64,000 nucleotides of DNA from Vigna angularis. Its lineage: Eukaryota > Streptophyta > Magnoliopsida > Fabales > Fabaceae. The notes under the pieces are model-generated. The model had not been told where the DNA came from. It did no database searches and saw only the letters and a list, made by a program, of their open reading frames with translations. Made by a program: the position numbers and the translations under genes. The DNA lies in assembly GCF_016808095.1 (NCBI RefSeq), contig NC_068977.1:26871364-26935363 (forward strand), given 5' to 3'. Shown here piece after piece: positions 1 to 11,888 of this stretch. Within the stretch, counting starts at the first letter, position 1. Each line of letters starts with the position of its first letter.

Positions 1-280
1 TCGAACGACGGAACGCTTAGAGTGAGGATTACCGAACGTCAATGAGAATAAACTGGCCGAACGTCGGAGGACGAGCGTCGGAACAGTTGGAATGCGTGAC
101 GCTGAAAATTGCCGAACGTCAATGACACCAAATGGCTGAACGATTGAGGACGAGTGACCGAACGGTTGAAGCTGAGAATTGCCGAACGTCCGAGAGGTTT
201 AATGGACGAACGGTCGAATAAGGCAAAGGACAAACGGTCGTGCAGGGCAGAGGACGAACGGTGGAGGGCGAATGCTTTTT
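1..280. repeat. Degenerate GC-rich repeat, probably an LTR fragment
   Basis: An irregular repeat built around the words CCGAACGTC and GAACGGTC, with similar blocks recurring every 65-85 bp (around 30, 113 and 181). The same CGAACG/CGTTCG vocabulary fills the Gypsy LTRs further right and 23740-24070. I read it as a fragment of a related LTR. The left end lies outside the window. No gene is supported; the short ORFs crossing it are repeat translations. Confidence 0.5.
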
Positions 281-430
281 ATTTTTATTTTTTATTATTT
301 TTTTATTTTTATTTATATATATATATATATATTTTTTGTTTATTTTTAATTTGTATATATTTTTTTTATTTTATTATTCATTATTATTTATTTTCTTTTT
401 TTTATTTTATTTTTTTTATTATACAATCAT
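281..430. repeat. T-rich low-complexity tract with a short (TA)n run
   Basis: About 150 bases almost entirely T and A, with a TATATA run near 317-332. Lowercase-complexity sequence of this sort yields spurious Phe/Tyr/Ile-rich ORFs, which I do not call genes. Confidence 0.85.
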
Positions 431-789
431 GATGAAAATAAATACAACAAACCTAAAAGTCAGGACGAAATTGGGTGTTCACAATAATATTGAACTATTT
501 TTCACGTGCTTTCAATTTGATTATGCTATTAGATAGTTTATGAGTTTAACCATGCCAATAGTGTAAAACAAGTTTTATATAATTATTTTGTATAGTTGTC
601 CAATCACACACAGAACGGGTTTTCAAGGAGATTAATTCTAATGATAAATAATTTAAAATAAAATGTAATTACTGTGTTCTGTTATTATTAATCAAATCTA
701 TAAATATAAATCTATAAATATATATAAGGTAAAAAAAATAGGTAATTGTATTTAATACTTATTTAATAATTAAATTGTTTTTAACATGA
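431..789. other. AT-rich spacer, nothing recognised
   Basis: AT-rich sequence without a coding signature, RNA gene or visible repeat. It is the left host flank of the large Gypsy complex. Confidence 0.6.
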
Positions 790-794
790 AAACA
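790..794. repeat. Left target-site duplication (AAACA) of the Gypsy complex
   Basis: AAACA directly precedes the first TG of LTR1 and is repeated at 21027-21031 directly after the terminal CA of LTR3. A 5-bp duplication is the normal LTR-retrotransposon footprint. Its position shows that the outer ends of the whole 20.2-kb block belong to one insertion. Confidence 0.85.
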
Positions 795-2086
795 TGTCAG
801 ACCTCGAAAAACGTGCATCCACGTGGCGTCCACGTGGCAGCAGGAGAGCGCGCCACCTCAGCAGTACACATGGCCGACAAACAGTGCCCGACACCCTCTG
901 CCGAACGCCAACTGTCGCACGCCCAACTGAGTCAGAGCACAGTGGGAACGTGCGTCCGGTGTAGTGGATTACACGTGTCTCCCTGAGAGTGGACGTCCGG
1001 CATCTACAGTCAGAGAGAACGTGCGTCCGGCGTAGTGGAGAACAGTGTGTCAGCCTGAACGTGCGTCCGCGGTGGTGGAAGACGCGTGGCAACAGTGCAG
1101 TGGTCGACCGTCCGGCGTGGGCTGTCAGAGGCGTAGTGGAGTGCGCAGGCAGAGTGCAGACGTGCGCTGGCAAGTGGGAATTCTGAACTTATTCCCCACT
1201 TCCCCTGCACGCACCTCTCTTCTGCATTTCTGAGAAACCTAAGTTCTCTCCTCCTTCTCTCTACACTCTCTGCATCCTGATGTTCCGTGAGTACTCGTCC
1301 TCACGTAGAGGGGGTACGTCATGTGTGGGAACGGCAGGAGGTCCTAGTCCTGGTGATTATTTGGACAGATAGGACTAACCTCGGGTGGCAGCTGATGAGA
1401 GTTCCAGTTACTACATCACCCGGGTGCACGAACACCGAAGCTACACAGAGTTCATACAGTCCGGACAGTCAGTCGTGTTGAGTTTTATTGAGTGAGTACG
1501 TTAAAGTGGGTTGTTATGTAGTGAATGTGTATGTTGAGATATGCATGTATGTTGAATTATTTACCTGAAATTGTATGCTGATGCATGAGTTGAATTACGT
1601 AAGCTTACCCTTTCGTTTTCCTTGTGTTGTCCATTGTTCTTGTACGTCCGTCTTGTCATTGCAATGATCATCCGTGTGGATGTGAGCAGAGGGAGACGAG
1701 CGTTTGGAAGAGTTGCTGGAAGAAGAGATCCTGGTAGATGTGGAAGTGAAGACCGAGCAGTGAGACCGCTCGGCCAGTAGTGTATTTTGTTGAACTGAGT
1801 GGTCGTTCGACCATCTCTTGTTTTCGTTTATGTTGAATTCGACCGTTCGGTAATTGTTCTGTGTAAACCGTTCGGTCAGTTTTCTTGTACGTTCGATCTC
1901 AAATTGTAAACTCTTGTATGGACGTGCAGTTGTGCACGCTCGTCCCTTAATGTTGTAACTGTACTCAAGGACGTTCGTCCTTGATCGTTCGTTCGTTTTT
2001 AATTTTTAGTGGAAAACTGTTTGAGATTATTATTAAATGTGATTTTTCTGAATTTATAGTTATGACTGTATTTTTGGGATGTCACA
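795..2086 (+). repeat. LTR1 of the Gypsy complex (short form, 1292 bp)
   Basis: Begins TGTCAGACC and ends GGGATGTCACA. It matches LTR2 and LTR3 over its first ~408 bp and last ~814 bp. The middle differs: 70 pyrimidine-rich bases at 1203-1272 stand where LTR2 has 1567 bp (7240-8806). A small stem-loop (CATCC, loop GTGT, GGATG) sits at 1669-1682. Minus-strand ORFs crossing the LTR are not supported as genes. Confidence 0.9.
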
Positions 2087-2090
2087 TTAG

Positions 2091-2104
2091 TGGTATCAGA
2101 GCAG
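2091..2104 (+). promoter_or_regulatory. Primer-binding site, initiator Met-tRNA type (copy 1)
   Basis: TGGTATCAGAGCAG starts 5 bases after the end of LTR1. TGGTATCAGAGC is the standard plant retrotransposon site complementary to the 3' end of initiator methionine tRNA and primes minus-strand DNA synthesis. The same site follows LTR2 at 9625. Confidence 0.9.
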
Positions 2105-2239
2105 TTTTGTTCTTTTAAGGACATTGTAGGTTGTGAGTGCACCATGCATGTTTTGCTGTGTGCTCGACATTCGTTTATTGAGTAATATAGGCTCTTTGAA
2201 CCTATCTAACGATCATTTCCTCTACTTTCCAGAGAACCA

Positions 2240-5200
2240 ATGGCACCTAGACTTCCTCCTCCTCCTCCACCACAGACCAATGAACATGATGTGCCCAATA
2301 ACACGAGGCTGTTGGAATCTGTGATCGAGAAGCTACAAGAACAGAATGCTGTTCTGATGCAGCAGAACGCGACTAATTCACAAAATCTCGAAGCTGCTCG
2401 CGCCAATTCTGAAATGACTCAGAGGCAACTAATGGAGATTCTTGCAGCTACTAGGGGTACGCCGGGAGCATCTGCTTCAAATGCTACTCATCAGGCTGAG
2501 TGGACTTTGGAGAGCTTTTTGCAGCATCGCCCTGCAAAGTTTGATGGGAAGTGCCTTCCTGACGGAGCTGATCAGTGGATAAGGGACATGGAACAGATCT
2601 ATGATGCCAAGGATTGTCCAAACGATCGAAGACTGGCATTCACTGAATATTTATTGACTGGAGAGGCCAGTCATTGGTGGTCGACTGCGAAGATGTTGCT
2701 AACGGAATCTCACAGCCCTATTTCCTGGAAAGTCTTCAAGGAGAAGTTTTATGAGGAGTATTTTCCAGATAGTGTTCGTTTCGGCAAAGAAGTGGAATTT
2801 CTCCAGTTGGTGCAAGGTAATATGTCTGTTTCTGAGTACACCAACAGGTTCAAACATCTGGTTCGTTTTCATACCCTTGCCACCAGTGAAGTGTGGCAGT
2901 GCAGGAAGTTTGAAAATGGACTGAGGAGTGATCTTAAGGTATTGATATCTAGCCTCTGCATTAAGTCTTTTCCTGCCATGATTGAGAGAGCAAAAGTGTT
3001 AGAGAAAAATGTGGCTGAAGCAGAACGACTGAAGAAGCAGCAACCACCAGCTAGAGGGCCGATCATGTCCAGGCCGAATCTGAATCGGAACAGGTTACCG
3101 TATGCTCGTCCAGCACAACCATCAAATTCTCAGGCTATGGTTGTTGCCGGACAGTCTGGACAGCATGGATCAGTCAGATGTTTTAAGTGTGGAGGACCAC
3201 ACTATCGATCGTCGTGTCCTCTGTTGGAGGGAGCGAAATACTGTACTCGCTGCAGAAGAGATGGTCACATGGAGCACGAGTGTAATATGGGCGGGCGTGC
3301 AGTAATGAGGCCGCCAAATGCCGGAAGGATGCAACAGAATCGGGGTGGAAGAGCACAAGCGGTTGGTCGTGTTTATGCTATAACAGGCGCCGAAGCTGCC
3401 AGTTCAGGTACGCTCGTCACTGGTACTTGCTTATTGCATGGAATGCCTGTTTGTGTGCTGTATGATTCGGGGGCAACACACTCCTTCATTTCGAAGGCGT
3501 GTGTTGAGAAATTGGGATTAGCCGAACGCGAGATGCAGTTCGACTTGGTAGTATCAACCCCAGCAGCGGGTGAGGTTAGGACGTCTACTGTATGTGTTAA
3601 ATGTCCTATAGAGGTTGAAGGACGTAACTATAAGGTAAACCTCATCTGCCTACCCCTAAAGGATTTAGAAGTGATCCTAGGAATGGATTGGTTGGCTGCA
3701 AATCGCATTCTCATTGACTGTGGTGCTAAGGAATTGGTGTTTCCAGACGAGTACGAAGTAGAGCTATCAGTGACGCTCGGTCAACTAAAGGAAGACATCG
3801 TGGATGGTGCTAGTTGTTTTCTGATCATGACGCATTCGGACGAACGACTTGAAGGTTTGAATCATGAGCGATCGTCCAATAAGTCGAGTGGAGAACGATC
3901 AGTCGTGGATGAATTCCCTGATGTATTTCCTGATGAAGTGCCTGGATTACCTCCTCCACGCGAGGTGGAATTTACTATAGATCTAGTGTCGAATGCTGGA
4001 CCTATCTCTATTGCACCATATCGGATGTCGCCAGCAGAGTTAGCTGAACTCAAGGAACAGATAGAAGAGTTAATGGATAAGCAGTTTATCAGACCAAGCG
4101 CATCACCTTGGGGAGCACCGGTACTCTTAGTGAAGAAGAAGGATGGTAGCTCTCGTCTCTGCATTGATTACAGACAGTTAAACAAGCTAACTATCAAGAA
4201 CAAATATCCTTTGCCTCGGATTGACGATTTACTGGATCAATTACATGGCACGACCATATTCTCGAAGATTGATTTACGGTCGGGATACCATCAGATTCGG
4301 GTAAAGGAAGAAGACATCCAGAAGACGGCCTTTCGATCTCGTTATGGACACTACGAGTATGTAGTGATGCCATTCGGTGTGACTAACGCCCCAGCAATAT
4401 TTATGGACTACATGAATCGTATCTTCAGGCCGTATCTAGACAAGTTCGTGGTTGTATTCATTGATGATATTTTGGTCTACTCCAAGAGCTATGAAGAACA
4501 TGAGGATCATTTGAGGACTGTTCTGGGCATACTAAGAGAAAAGGAGTTGTACGCCAAGTTCTCTAAATGTGAATTTCTGATGAAGGAAGTGCAGTTCTTG
4601 GGACACATAGTTTCAGCTGGAGGAATATCAGTGGATCCGGCAAAAGTAAGAGCAGTATTGGAATGGGAGAGTCCACGTTCGGTAACTGAAGTTCGTAGCT
4701 TTGTGGGACTCGCGGGCTACTATAGACGGTTCATTGAAGGGTTTTCCAAGATAGTAGCCCCGTTGACTCAGCTGACCAGAAAAGATCAATCGTTCGCTTG
4801 GACCGATCGGTGTGAAGGAAGTTTCCAGGAATTGAAGAATAAGTTAACGAGCGCCCCGGTATTGGTCATTCCTGACGCGGCCAAACCATTCGTGGTGTAT
4901 TGTGACGCGTCTCATCAGGGTTTGGGTTGTGTACTCATGCAAGAAAAGAGAGTGGTTGCGTATGCTTCTCGGCAACTGAAGGTTCACGAGAAGAATTATC
5001 CAACTCACGACTTGGAATTAGCAGCAGTCGTCTTTGCTTTGAAAATCTGGAGACACTACTTGTATGGTTCAACGTTCCAAGTATTCAGTGATCACAAGAG
5101 CCTCAAGTACCTGTTTGATCAGAAGGAGCTGAATATGAGACAGAGACGTTGGCTGGAGTTCTTGAAGGACTACGACTTTGAACTACTCTACCATCCGGGA

Positions 5201-6796
5201 AAAGCAAATGTGGTAGCAGATGCTTTAAGCAGAAAAGTAGTTCACGTCTCCTCCATGATGGTCCGAGAGTTGAGTTTGGTAGAAAGTTTTAGAGATCTAA
5301 GGTTACAGTTTGACTTGCAACCGAATGTTATCAAATGCTGTACTCTTAGAATCTCTAGTGACGTATTCGACCGGATCAGAGTGAAGCAGCGAGAAGATGA
5401 AGAGTTGGTGAAGATCTTAAGCGTACTCGGTACAGATCAAGCAAAACACTTTAACATTGGAACTGATGGTCTTCTACGCTACATGGATAGAACGTGCATT
5501 CCGAATGATGGCGAGTTGAAAAGAATCATTCTTGAGGAAGGACATCACAGTCGTCTTAGCATACACCCTGGCATGACTAAGATGTATCAAGACCTCAGGA
5601 GCTCATTCTGGTGGCCAGGAATGAAAAGTGATGTTGCACGTTTTGTGGCATCTTGTTTAACGTGCCAGCGAGCCTAGGCTGAACATCAAAGGCCAGGTGG
5701 TCTACTTCAGCAGTTAGAGATTCCAGAATGGAAGTGGGACAGCATTGCGATGGATTTCGTGACTCACTTACCTCGAACGGTCAGGAATCATGATTCCGTA
5801 TGGGTAATTGTGGATCGACTGACGAAGAGCGCTCATTTCCTAGCAGTCAATCTGAAGATGTCAATGACGAACCTGGCTAAACTTTATATCCAAGAAATTG
5901 TTCGCCTGCATGGAGTTCCATCCAGCATTGTTTCAGACCGAGACACGAGGTTTACTTCTCGGTTATGGAGATCATTACAAAGTGAGCTCGGTAGTAAACT
6001 TCAAATGAGTTCGGCCTATCATCCTCAGACAGACGGTCAGTCCGAGAGAACCATTCAGACGCTTGAAGACTTATTGAGGACGTGTGTCCTAGATCACATG
6101 GGCGTCTGGGATGAAGTCTTGCCTTTAGTGGAGTTCACATACAACAACAGTTTTCAAGCCAGTATAGGAATGGCTCCTTTTGAAGCTCTATATGGAAGGA
6201 AATGTCGAACGCCCTTGTGTTGGTTTCAGGAAGGGGAAAAGGTGTTAACAGGACCAGAGCTCATTCAGCAAACAACTGAGAAAGTGAAGCTGATTCAAGA
6301 AAGGTTGAAGACGTCCAGGAGTCGACAGAAATCTTATGCTGACAAGAGGAGAAGACCCTTGGAGTTCGATGCAGGAGATCATGTCTTCCTTAGACTACAT
6401 CCGACCACTGGTGTAGGGAGAGCCATCCGACCAAAGAAGTTGTCTCCCAAGTTCATCGGACCTTATCAAATCTTGAGAAAGATTGGGCCAGTTGCGTACG
6501 AGTTGTCTTTGCCGCCTCAGTTATCAAACTTGCATCCAGTCTTTCACGTTTCTCAACTCCGTAAGTACGTATCCGATCCTTCTCATGTATTGGAGTTGGA
6601 GAATATTCGTCTTCGTCAAGATCGTACGTTGGAAATGCAGCCGGTACGCATTGAAGATAGCGACACCAAGTACTACAAGAGGAAAGCAGTCAGATTGGTG
6701 AAAGTCATCTGGGACGAGAAGACGGGCGACTCTACGTGGGAAGTGGAAGATGCCATTAAGGATTTGTATCCCCACCTGTTCGAGACTCAGTCTTAA
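2240..6796 (+). pseudogene. Gypsy gag-pol polyprotein, copy 1, one in-frame stop
   Basis: A single 1519-codon frame. In order: gag with a proline-rich start; a zinc knuckle ([13 protein letters not shown]) near residue 314 and a second Cys/His cluster after it; aspartic protease with DSGA near 409; reverse transcriptase with FIDD near 741; RNase H starting near 885 (YCDAS); integrase with the HH...CxxC zinc-binding region near 1100-1145 and the catalytic core after 1190; a chromodomain-like C terminus near 1467-1513. The frame is broken once, by TAG at 5675-5677, exactly where copy 2 has AAG, so one A-to-T change ends the protein inside the integrase zinc region. The frame stays open again to 6796. 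The Met at 2240 is taken because the preceding sequence is untranslated leader after the primer site. Copies 1 and 2 differ otherwise by scattered substitutions. Confidence 0.92.
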
Positions 6797-6821
6797 TTTT
6801 CGAGGACGAAAATTTTTGTAG

Positions 6822-6831
6822 TTGGGGGGAA
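6822..6831 (+). promoter_or_regulatory. Polypurine tract (copy 1)
   Basis: TTGGGGGGAA directly abuts the first TG of LTR2. Such a tract primes plus-strand DNA synthesis. It is repeated before LTR3 at 18683-18692. Confidence 0.85.
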
Positions 6832-9620
6832 TGTCAGACCTCGAAAAACATGCATCCACGTGGCGTCCACATGGCAGCAGGAGAGCGCGCCACCTCAGCA
6901 GTACACATGGCCGACAAACAGTGCTCGACACCCTCTGCCGAACGCCAGCTGTCGCACGCCCAACTGAGTCAGAGCACAGTGGGAACGTGCGTCCGGTGTA
7001 GTGGATTACACGTGTCTCCCTGAGAGTGGACGTCCGGCATCTACAGTCAGAGAGAACGTGCGTCCGGCGTAGTGGAGAACAGTGTGTCAGCCTGAACGTG
7101 CGTCCGCGGTGGTGGAAGACGCGTGGCAACAGTGCAGTGGTCGACCGTCCGGTGTGGGCTGTCAGAGGCGTAGTGGAGTGCGCAGGCAGAGTGCAAACGT
7201 GCGCTGGCAAGTGGGAATTCTGAACTTATTCCCCACTTCAACCCTCTCTAAGGAACCACCACTGCACCTCCTCCGATCTGTATCTCCGGCGCAGCTGAAG
7301 GACGCTCGACGTAGGACTCCAGAAGGACGTTCGGTTCGTGAAAACTGAACCGGTAAGTCCTTTCCTTCCTCTCTGACGTTCGTTTTCATGCATGCAAGTT
7401 GTACGTTCGTCTTTTCCTCAAAATGGGTAGTTCTGATTTTAGTTTTTGGCGTTCGTTCGTATAGTGAATTAACGAGCGTTGGCGAGTTGAGTCTTTGTGG
7501 ACAGCGTCTGTGTGCGTCTGTGAACGTTCGTTCATTTTCCAGGTAAGGGAAGCTTATTTAATTTAACTGGTTTGATGTCTGCTATGTGAACGTTCGTTAT
7601 TTGGCTGCATGAAAGTAATGCATGATGTATGAATGATGGTATGAACGTTCGTTATTTTGATTGTATGAGGCTGTTATGCTTGATTTATGTTGAACGTTCG
7701 TTTTTATGGAATGAGAATGATATATGACTCAGTTACATATTATGCATGAGATGTTGGATAAAATGAGATATATGAAATGAGAGAGTTTGGGTAGATATGA
7801 ACGAATGAGATGATATGATTTTATGAGAAATGAACCTTCCATGAGATGTTGTGCGTTCCTTCTGAACGGTGATTGACCGTTCGGTTTTGTTGGCAAAAAT
7901 CATTGAAATGGGATTCTGTCATCTGGGTAGAATCCTGGTCGAGGACGAACGTCCTCACTGTTTGAGCGTTCGTTTTGGCACTGTTGAATCTTGTACGTTT
8001 GATAATCTTCTTTCTTTTTGTGTACTTGTATATACATATGTAACAGTGCATTTTTCCCGTTCGTATTACTTCTCCAAACTTCTCTTAGTTTATCTTCAAG
8101 ATTTTCAATCTGAGTTATTGAACGTTCGGTCTTACACCTGACGTTCGCCCAGAATAGCGTTCGGTCTTACACCTGACGTTCGCCCAGAATAGCGTTCGGT
8201 CATACACTGAGCGTTCGTCCAAATAGTGCTCGGCCTCGAGCGTTCGTTCAAATAGTGCTCGGCCTCGAGCGTTCGTTCAAATAGTGCTCGGCCTCGAGCG
8301 TTCGTCCAAATAGTGCTCGGCCTTGAGCGTTCGTTCAAATAGTGCTCGGCCTCGAGCGTTCGTTCAAATAGTGCTCGGCCTCGAGCGTTCGTCCAAATAG
8401 TGCTCGGTCTCCAACTGAGCGTTCGTCCAAATAGTACTCGGTCTCCAACTGAGCGTTCGTCCTAATAGTGCTCAGTTTTGAATTGAGCGTTCGTCCAAAT
8501 AGTGCTCGGTCTCCAACTGAGCGTTCGTCCTAATAGTGCTCGGTTTTGAATTGAGCGTTCGTCCGAATAGTGCTCGGTATCATTTTGAGCGCTCGTTCTC
8601 TTTTCCCACCAAATAGCGTTCGTCCAATGAACAGTACATGAGATTAATGAATAGTACATGATGAATAGTAAATGATGATGAATAGTAAATGAGGAAGAGA
8701 TGAATGGAAAATTGTGACGTTTGAAAGAGCGTTCCAAGGAGGAACGACTCAGAACTTGATTATTAAGATTTGTAATGTATGAATGTGGTAAGCTTATCCG
8801 GTTGTTCATCCTGATGTTCCGTGAGTACTCGTCCTCACGTAGAGGGGGTACGTCATGTGTGGGAACGGCAGGAGGTCCTAGTCCTGGTGATTATTTGGAC
8901 AGATAGGACTAACCTCGGGTGGCAGCTGATGAGAGTTCCAGTTACTACATCACCCGGGTGCACGAACACCGAAGCTACACAGAGTTCATACAGTCCGGAC
9001 AGTCAGTCGTGTTGAGTTTTATTGAGTGAGTACGTTAAAGTGGGTTGTTATGTAGTGAATGTGTATGTTGAGATATGCATGTATGTTGAATTATTTACCT
9101 GAAATTGTATGCTGATGCATGAGTTGAATTACGTAAGCTTACCCTTTCGTTTTCCTTGTGTTGTCCATTGTTCTTGTACGTCCGTCTTGTCATTGCAATG
9201 ATCATCCGTGTGGATGTGAGCAGAGGGAGACGAGCGTTTGGAAGAGTTGCTGGAAGAAGAGAACCTGGTAGATGTGGAAGTGAAGACCGAGCAGTGAGAC
9301 CGCTCGGCCAGTAGTGTATTTTGTTGAACTGAGTGGTCGTTCGACCATCTCTTGTTTTCGTTTATGTTGAATTCGACCGTTCGGTAATTGTTCTGTGTAA
9401 ACCGTTCGGTCAGTTTTCTTGTACGTTCGATCTCAAATTGTAAACTCTTGTATGGACGTGCAGTTGTGCACGCTCGTCCCTTAATGTTGTAACTGTACTC
9501 AAGGACGTTCGTCCTTGATCGTTCGTTCGTTTTTAATTTTTAGTGGAAAACTGTTTGAGATTATTATTAAATGTGATTTTTCTGAATTTATAGTTATGAC
9601 TGTATTTTTGGGATGTCACA
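6832..9620 (+). repeat. LTR2 of the Gypsy complex (long form, 2789 bp), shared middle LTR
   Basis: Begins TGTCAGACC and ends GGGATGTCACA. It serves at once as the 3' LTR of copy 1 (purine tract on its left) and the 5' LTR of copy 2 (primer site on its right). It has no target duplication of its own. It contains the full 1567-bp middle block missing from LTR1, including a tandem array at 8123-8600. Several of its differences from LTR1 and LTR3 are C-to-T or G-to-A at CG sites, as expected from decay of methylated cytosine. Confidence 0.9.
8123..8600 (+). repeat. Tandem array inside LTR2, 29-35 bp units
   Basis: Two 35-bp units with CCTGACGTTCGCCCAG are followed by about 12 units of 29-34 bp built on GAGCGTTCGTCCAAATAG plus TGCTCGG. 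Two unit lengths occur: a 29-bp form ending CGGCCT and a 34-bp form ending in TCTCCAAC or TTTTGAAT. LTR3 has a shorter version and LTR1 has none. Confidence 0.9.
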
Positions 9621-9624
9621 TTAG

Positions 9625-9638
9625 TGGTATCAGAGCAG
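9625..9638 (+). promoter_or_regulatory. Primer-binding site, initiator Met-tRNA type (copy 2)
   Basis: TGGTATCAGAGCAG, five bases after the end of LTR2, identical in sequence and spacing to the site after LTR1. Confidence 0.9.
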
Positions 9639-9773
9639 TTTTGTTCTTTTAAGGACATTGTAGGTTGTGAGTGCACCATGCATGTTTTGCTGTGTGCTCG
9701 ACATTCGTTTATTGAGTAATATAGGCTCTTTGAACCTATCTAACGATCATTTCCTCTACTTTCCAGAGAACCA

Positions 9774-11888
9774 ATGGCACCTAGACTTCCTCCTCCTCCT
9801 CCACCACAGACCAATGAACATGATGTGCCCAATAACACGAGGCTGTTGGAATCTGTGATCGAGAAGCTACAAGAACAGAATGCTGTTCTGATGCAGCAGA
9901 ACGCGACTAATTCACAAAATCTCGAAGCTGGTCGCGCCAATTCTGAAATGACTCAGAGGCAACTAATGGAGATTCTTGCAGCTACTAGGGTTACGCCGGG
10001 AGCATCTGCTTCAAATGCTACTCATCAGGCTGAGTGGACTTTGGAGAGCTTTTTGCAGCATCGCCCTGCAAAGTTTGATGGGAAGTGCCTTCCTGACGGA
10101 GCTGATCAGTGGATAAGGGACATGGAACAGATCTATGATGCCAAGGATTGTCCAAACGATCGAAGACTGGCATTCACTGAATATTTATTGACTGGAGAGG
10201 CCAGTCATTGGTGGTCGACTGCGAAGATGTTGCTAACGGAATCTCACAGCCCTATTTCCTGGAAAGTCTTCAAGGAGAAGTTTTATGAGGAGTATTTTCC
10301 AGATAGTGTTCGTTTCGGCAAAGAAGTGGAATTTCTCCAGTTGGTGCAAGGTAATATGTCTGTTTCTGAGTACACCAACAGGTTCAAACATCTGGTTCGT
10401 TTTCATACCCTTGCCACCAGTGAAGTGTGGCAGTGCAGGAAGTTTGAAAATGGACTGAGGAGTGATCTTAAGGTATTGATATCCAGCCTCTACATTAAGT
10501 CTTTTCCTGCCATGATTGAGAGAGCAAAAGTGTTAGAGAAAAATGTGGCTGAAGCAGAACGACTGAAGAAGCAGCAACCACCAGCTAGAGGGCCGATCAT
10601 GTCCAGGCCGAATCTGAATCGGAACAGGTTACCGTATGCTCGTCCAACACAACCATCAAATTCTCAGGCTATGGTTGTTGCCGGACAGTCTGGACAGCAT
10701 GGATCAGTCAGATGTTTTAAGTGTGGAGGACCACACTATCGATCGTCGTGTCCTCTGTTGGAGGGAGCGAAATACTGTACTCGCTGCAGAAGAGATGGTC
10801 ACATGGAGCACGAGTGTAATATGGGCGGGCGTGCAGTAATGAGGCCGCCAAATGCCGGAAGGATGCAACAGAATCGGGGTGGAAGAGCACAAGCGGTTGG
10901 TCGTGTTTATGCTATAACAGGCGCCGAAGCTGCCAGTTCAGGTACGCTCGTCACTGGTACTTGCTTATTGCATGGAATGCCTGTTTGTGTGCTGTATGAT
11001 TCGGGGGCAACACACTCCTTCATTTCGAAGGCGTGTGTTGAGAAATTGGGATTAGCCGAACGCGAGATGCAGTTCGACTTGGTAGTATCAACCCCAGCAG
11101 CGGGTGAGGTTAGGACGTCTACTGTATGTGTTAAATGTCCTATAGAGGTTGAAGGACGTAACTATAAGGTAAACCTCATCTGCCTACCCCTAAAGGATTT
11201 AGAAGTGATCCTAGGAATGGATTGGTTGGCTGCAAATCGCATTCTCATTGACTGTGGTGCTAAGGAATTGGTGTTTCCAGACGAGTACGAAGTAGAGCTA
11301 TCAGTGACGCTCGGTCAACTAAAGGAAGACATCGTGGATGGTGCTAGTTGTTTTCTGATCATGACGCATTCGGACGAACGACTTGAAGGTTTGAATCATG
11401 AGCGATCGTCCAATAAGTCGAGTGGAGAACGATCAGTCGTGGATGAATTCCCTGATGTATTTCCTGATGAAGTGCCTGGATTACCTCCTCCACGCGAGGT
11501 GGAATTTACTATAGATCTAGTGTCGAATGCTGGACCTATCTCTATTGCACCATATCGGATGTCGCCAGCAGAGTTAGCTGAACTCAAGGAACAGATAGAA
11601 GAGTTAATGGATAAGCAGTTTATCAGACCAAGCGCATCACCTTGGGGAGCACCGGTACTCTTAGTGAAGAAGAAGGATGGTAGCTCTCGTCTCTGCATTG
11701 ATTACAGACAGTTAAACAAGCTAACTATCAAGAACAAATATCCTTTGCCTCGGATTGACGATTTACTAGATCAATTACATGGCACGACCATATTCTCGAA
11801 GATTGATTTACGGTCGGGATACCATCAGATTCGGGTAAAGGAAGAAGACATCCAGAAGACGGCCTTCCGATCTCATTATGGACACTAC
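9774..11888 (+). pseudogene. Gypsy gag-pol polyprotein, copy 2, 5' part (split by insertion)
   Basis: The first 705 codons of the second gag-pol copy, without any stop: gag, two Cys/His clusters, DSGA protease and the first part of reverse transcriptase. The frame is cut after the codons for GHY by the Sirevirus starting at 11889. The remaining 814 codons resume at 16216, so 705 + 814 = 1519 codons, exactly the length of copy 1. Apart from the insertion this copy has no visible inactivating change; unlike copy 1 it keeps a Lys codon at the place of the copy 1 stop. An expressed product would end a few codons into the inserted LTR (stop ending at 11900). Confidence 0.92.
11884..11888. repeat. 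Left target-site duplication (ACTAC) of the nested Sirevirus
   Basis: ACTAC precedes the inserted LTR and is repeated at 16211-16215 directly after its other end. The uninterrupted copy 1 sequence (around 4350) has ACTAC once, which confirms the insertion site. Confidence 0.95.

Noticed and set aside
781..1210. ORFs on both strands in the LTR heads (also at 6524-7389 and 18385-19250), up to 228 codons
   Set aside because: They repeat in each LTR, have no family signature and overlap the sense pol end; GC-rich LTR sequence simply lacks stops.
8123..8600. CRISPR-like regular repeats
   Set aside because: Units are contiguous without unique spacers and lie in a plant LTR.
8462..8809. Minus-strand ORF of 115 codons in LTR2, repeated in LTR3
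   Set aside because: Translation of the tandem array; no independent evidence of coding.
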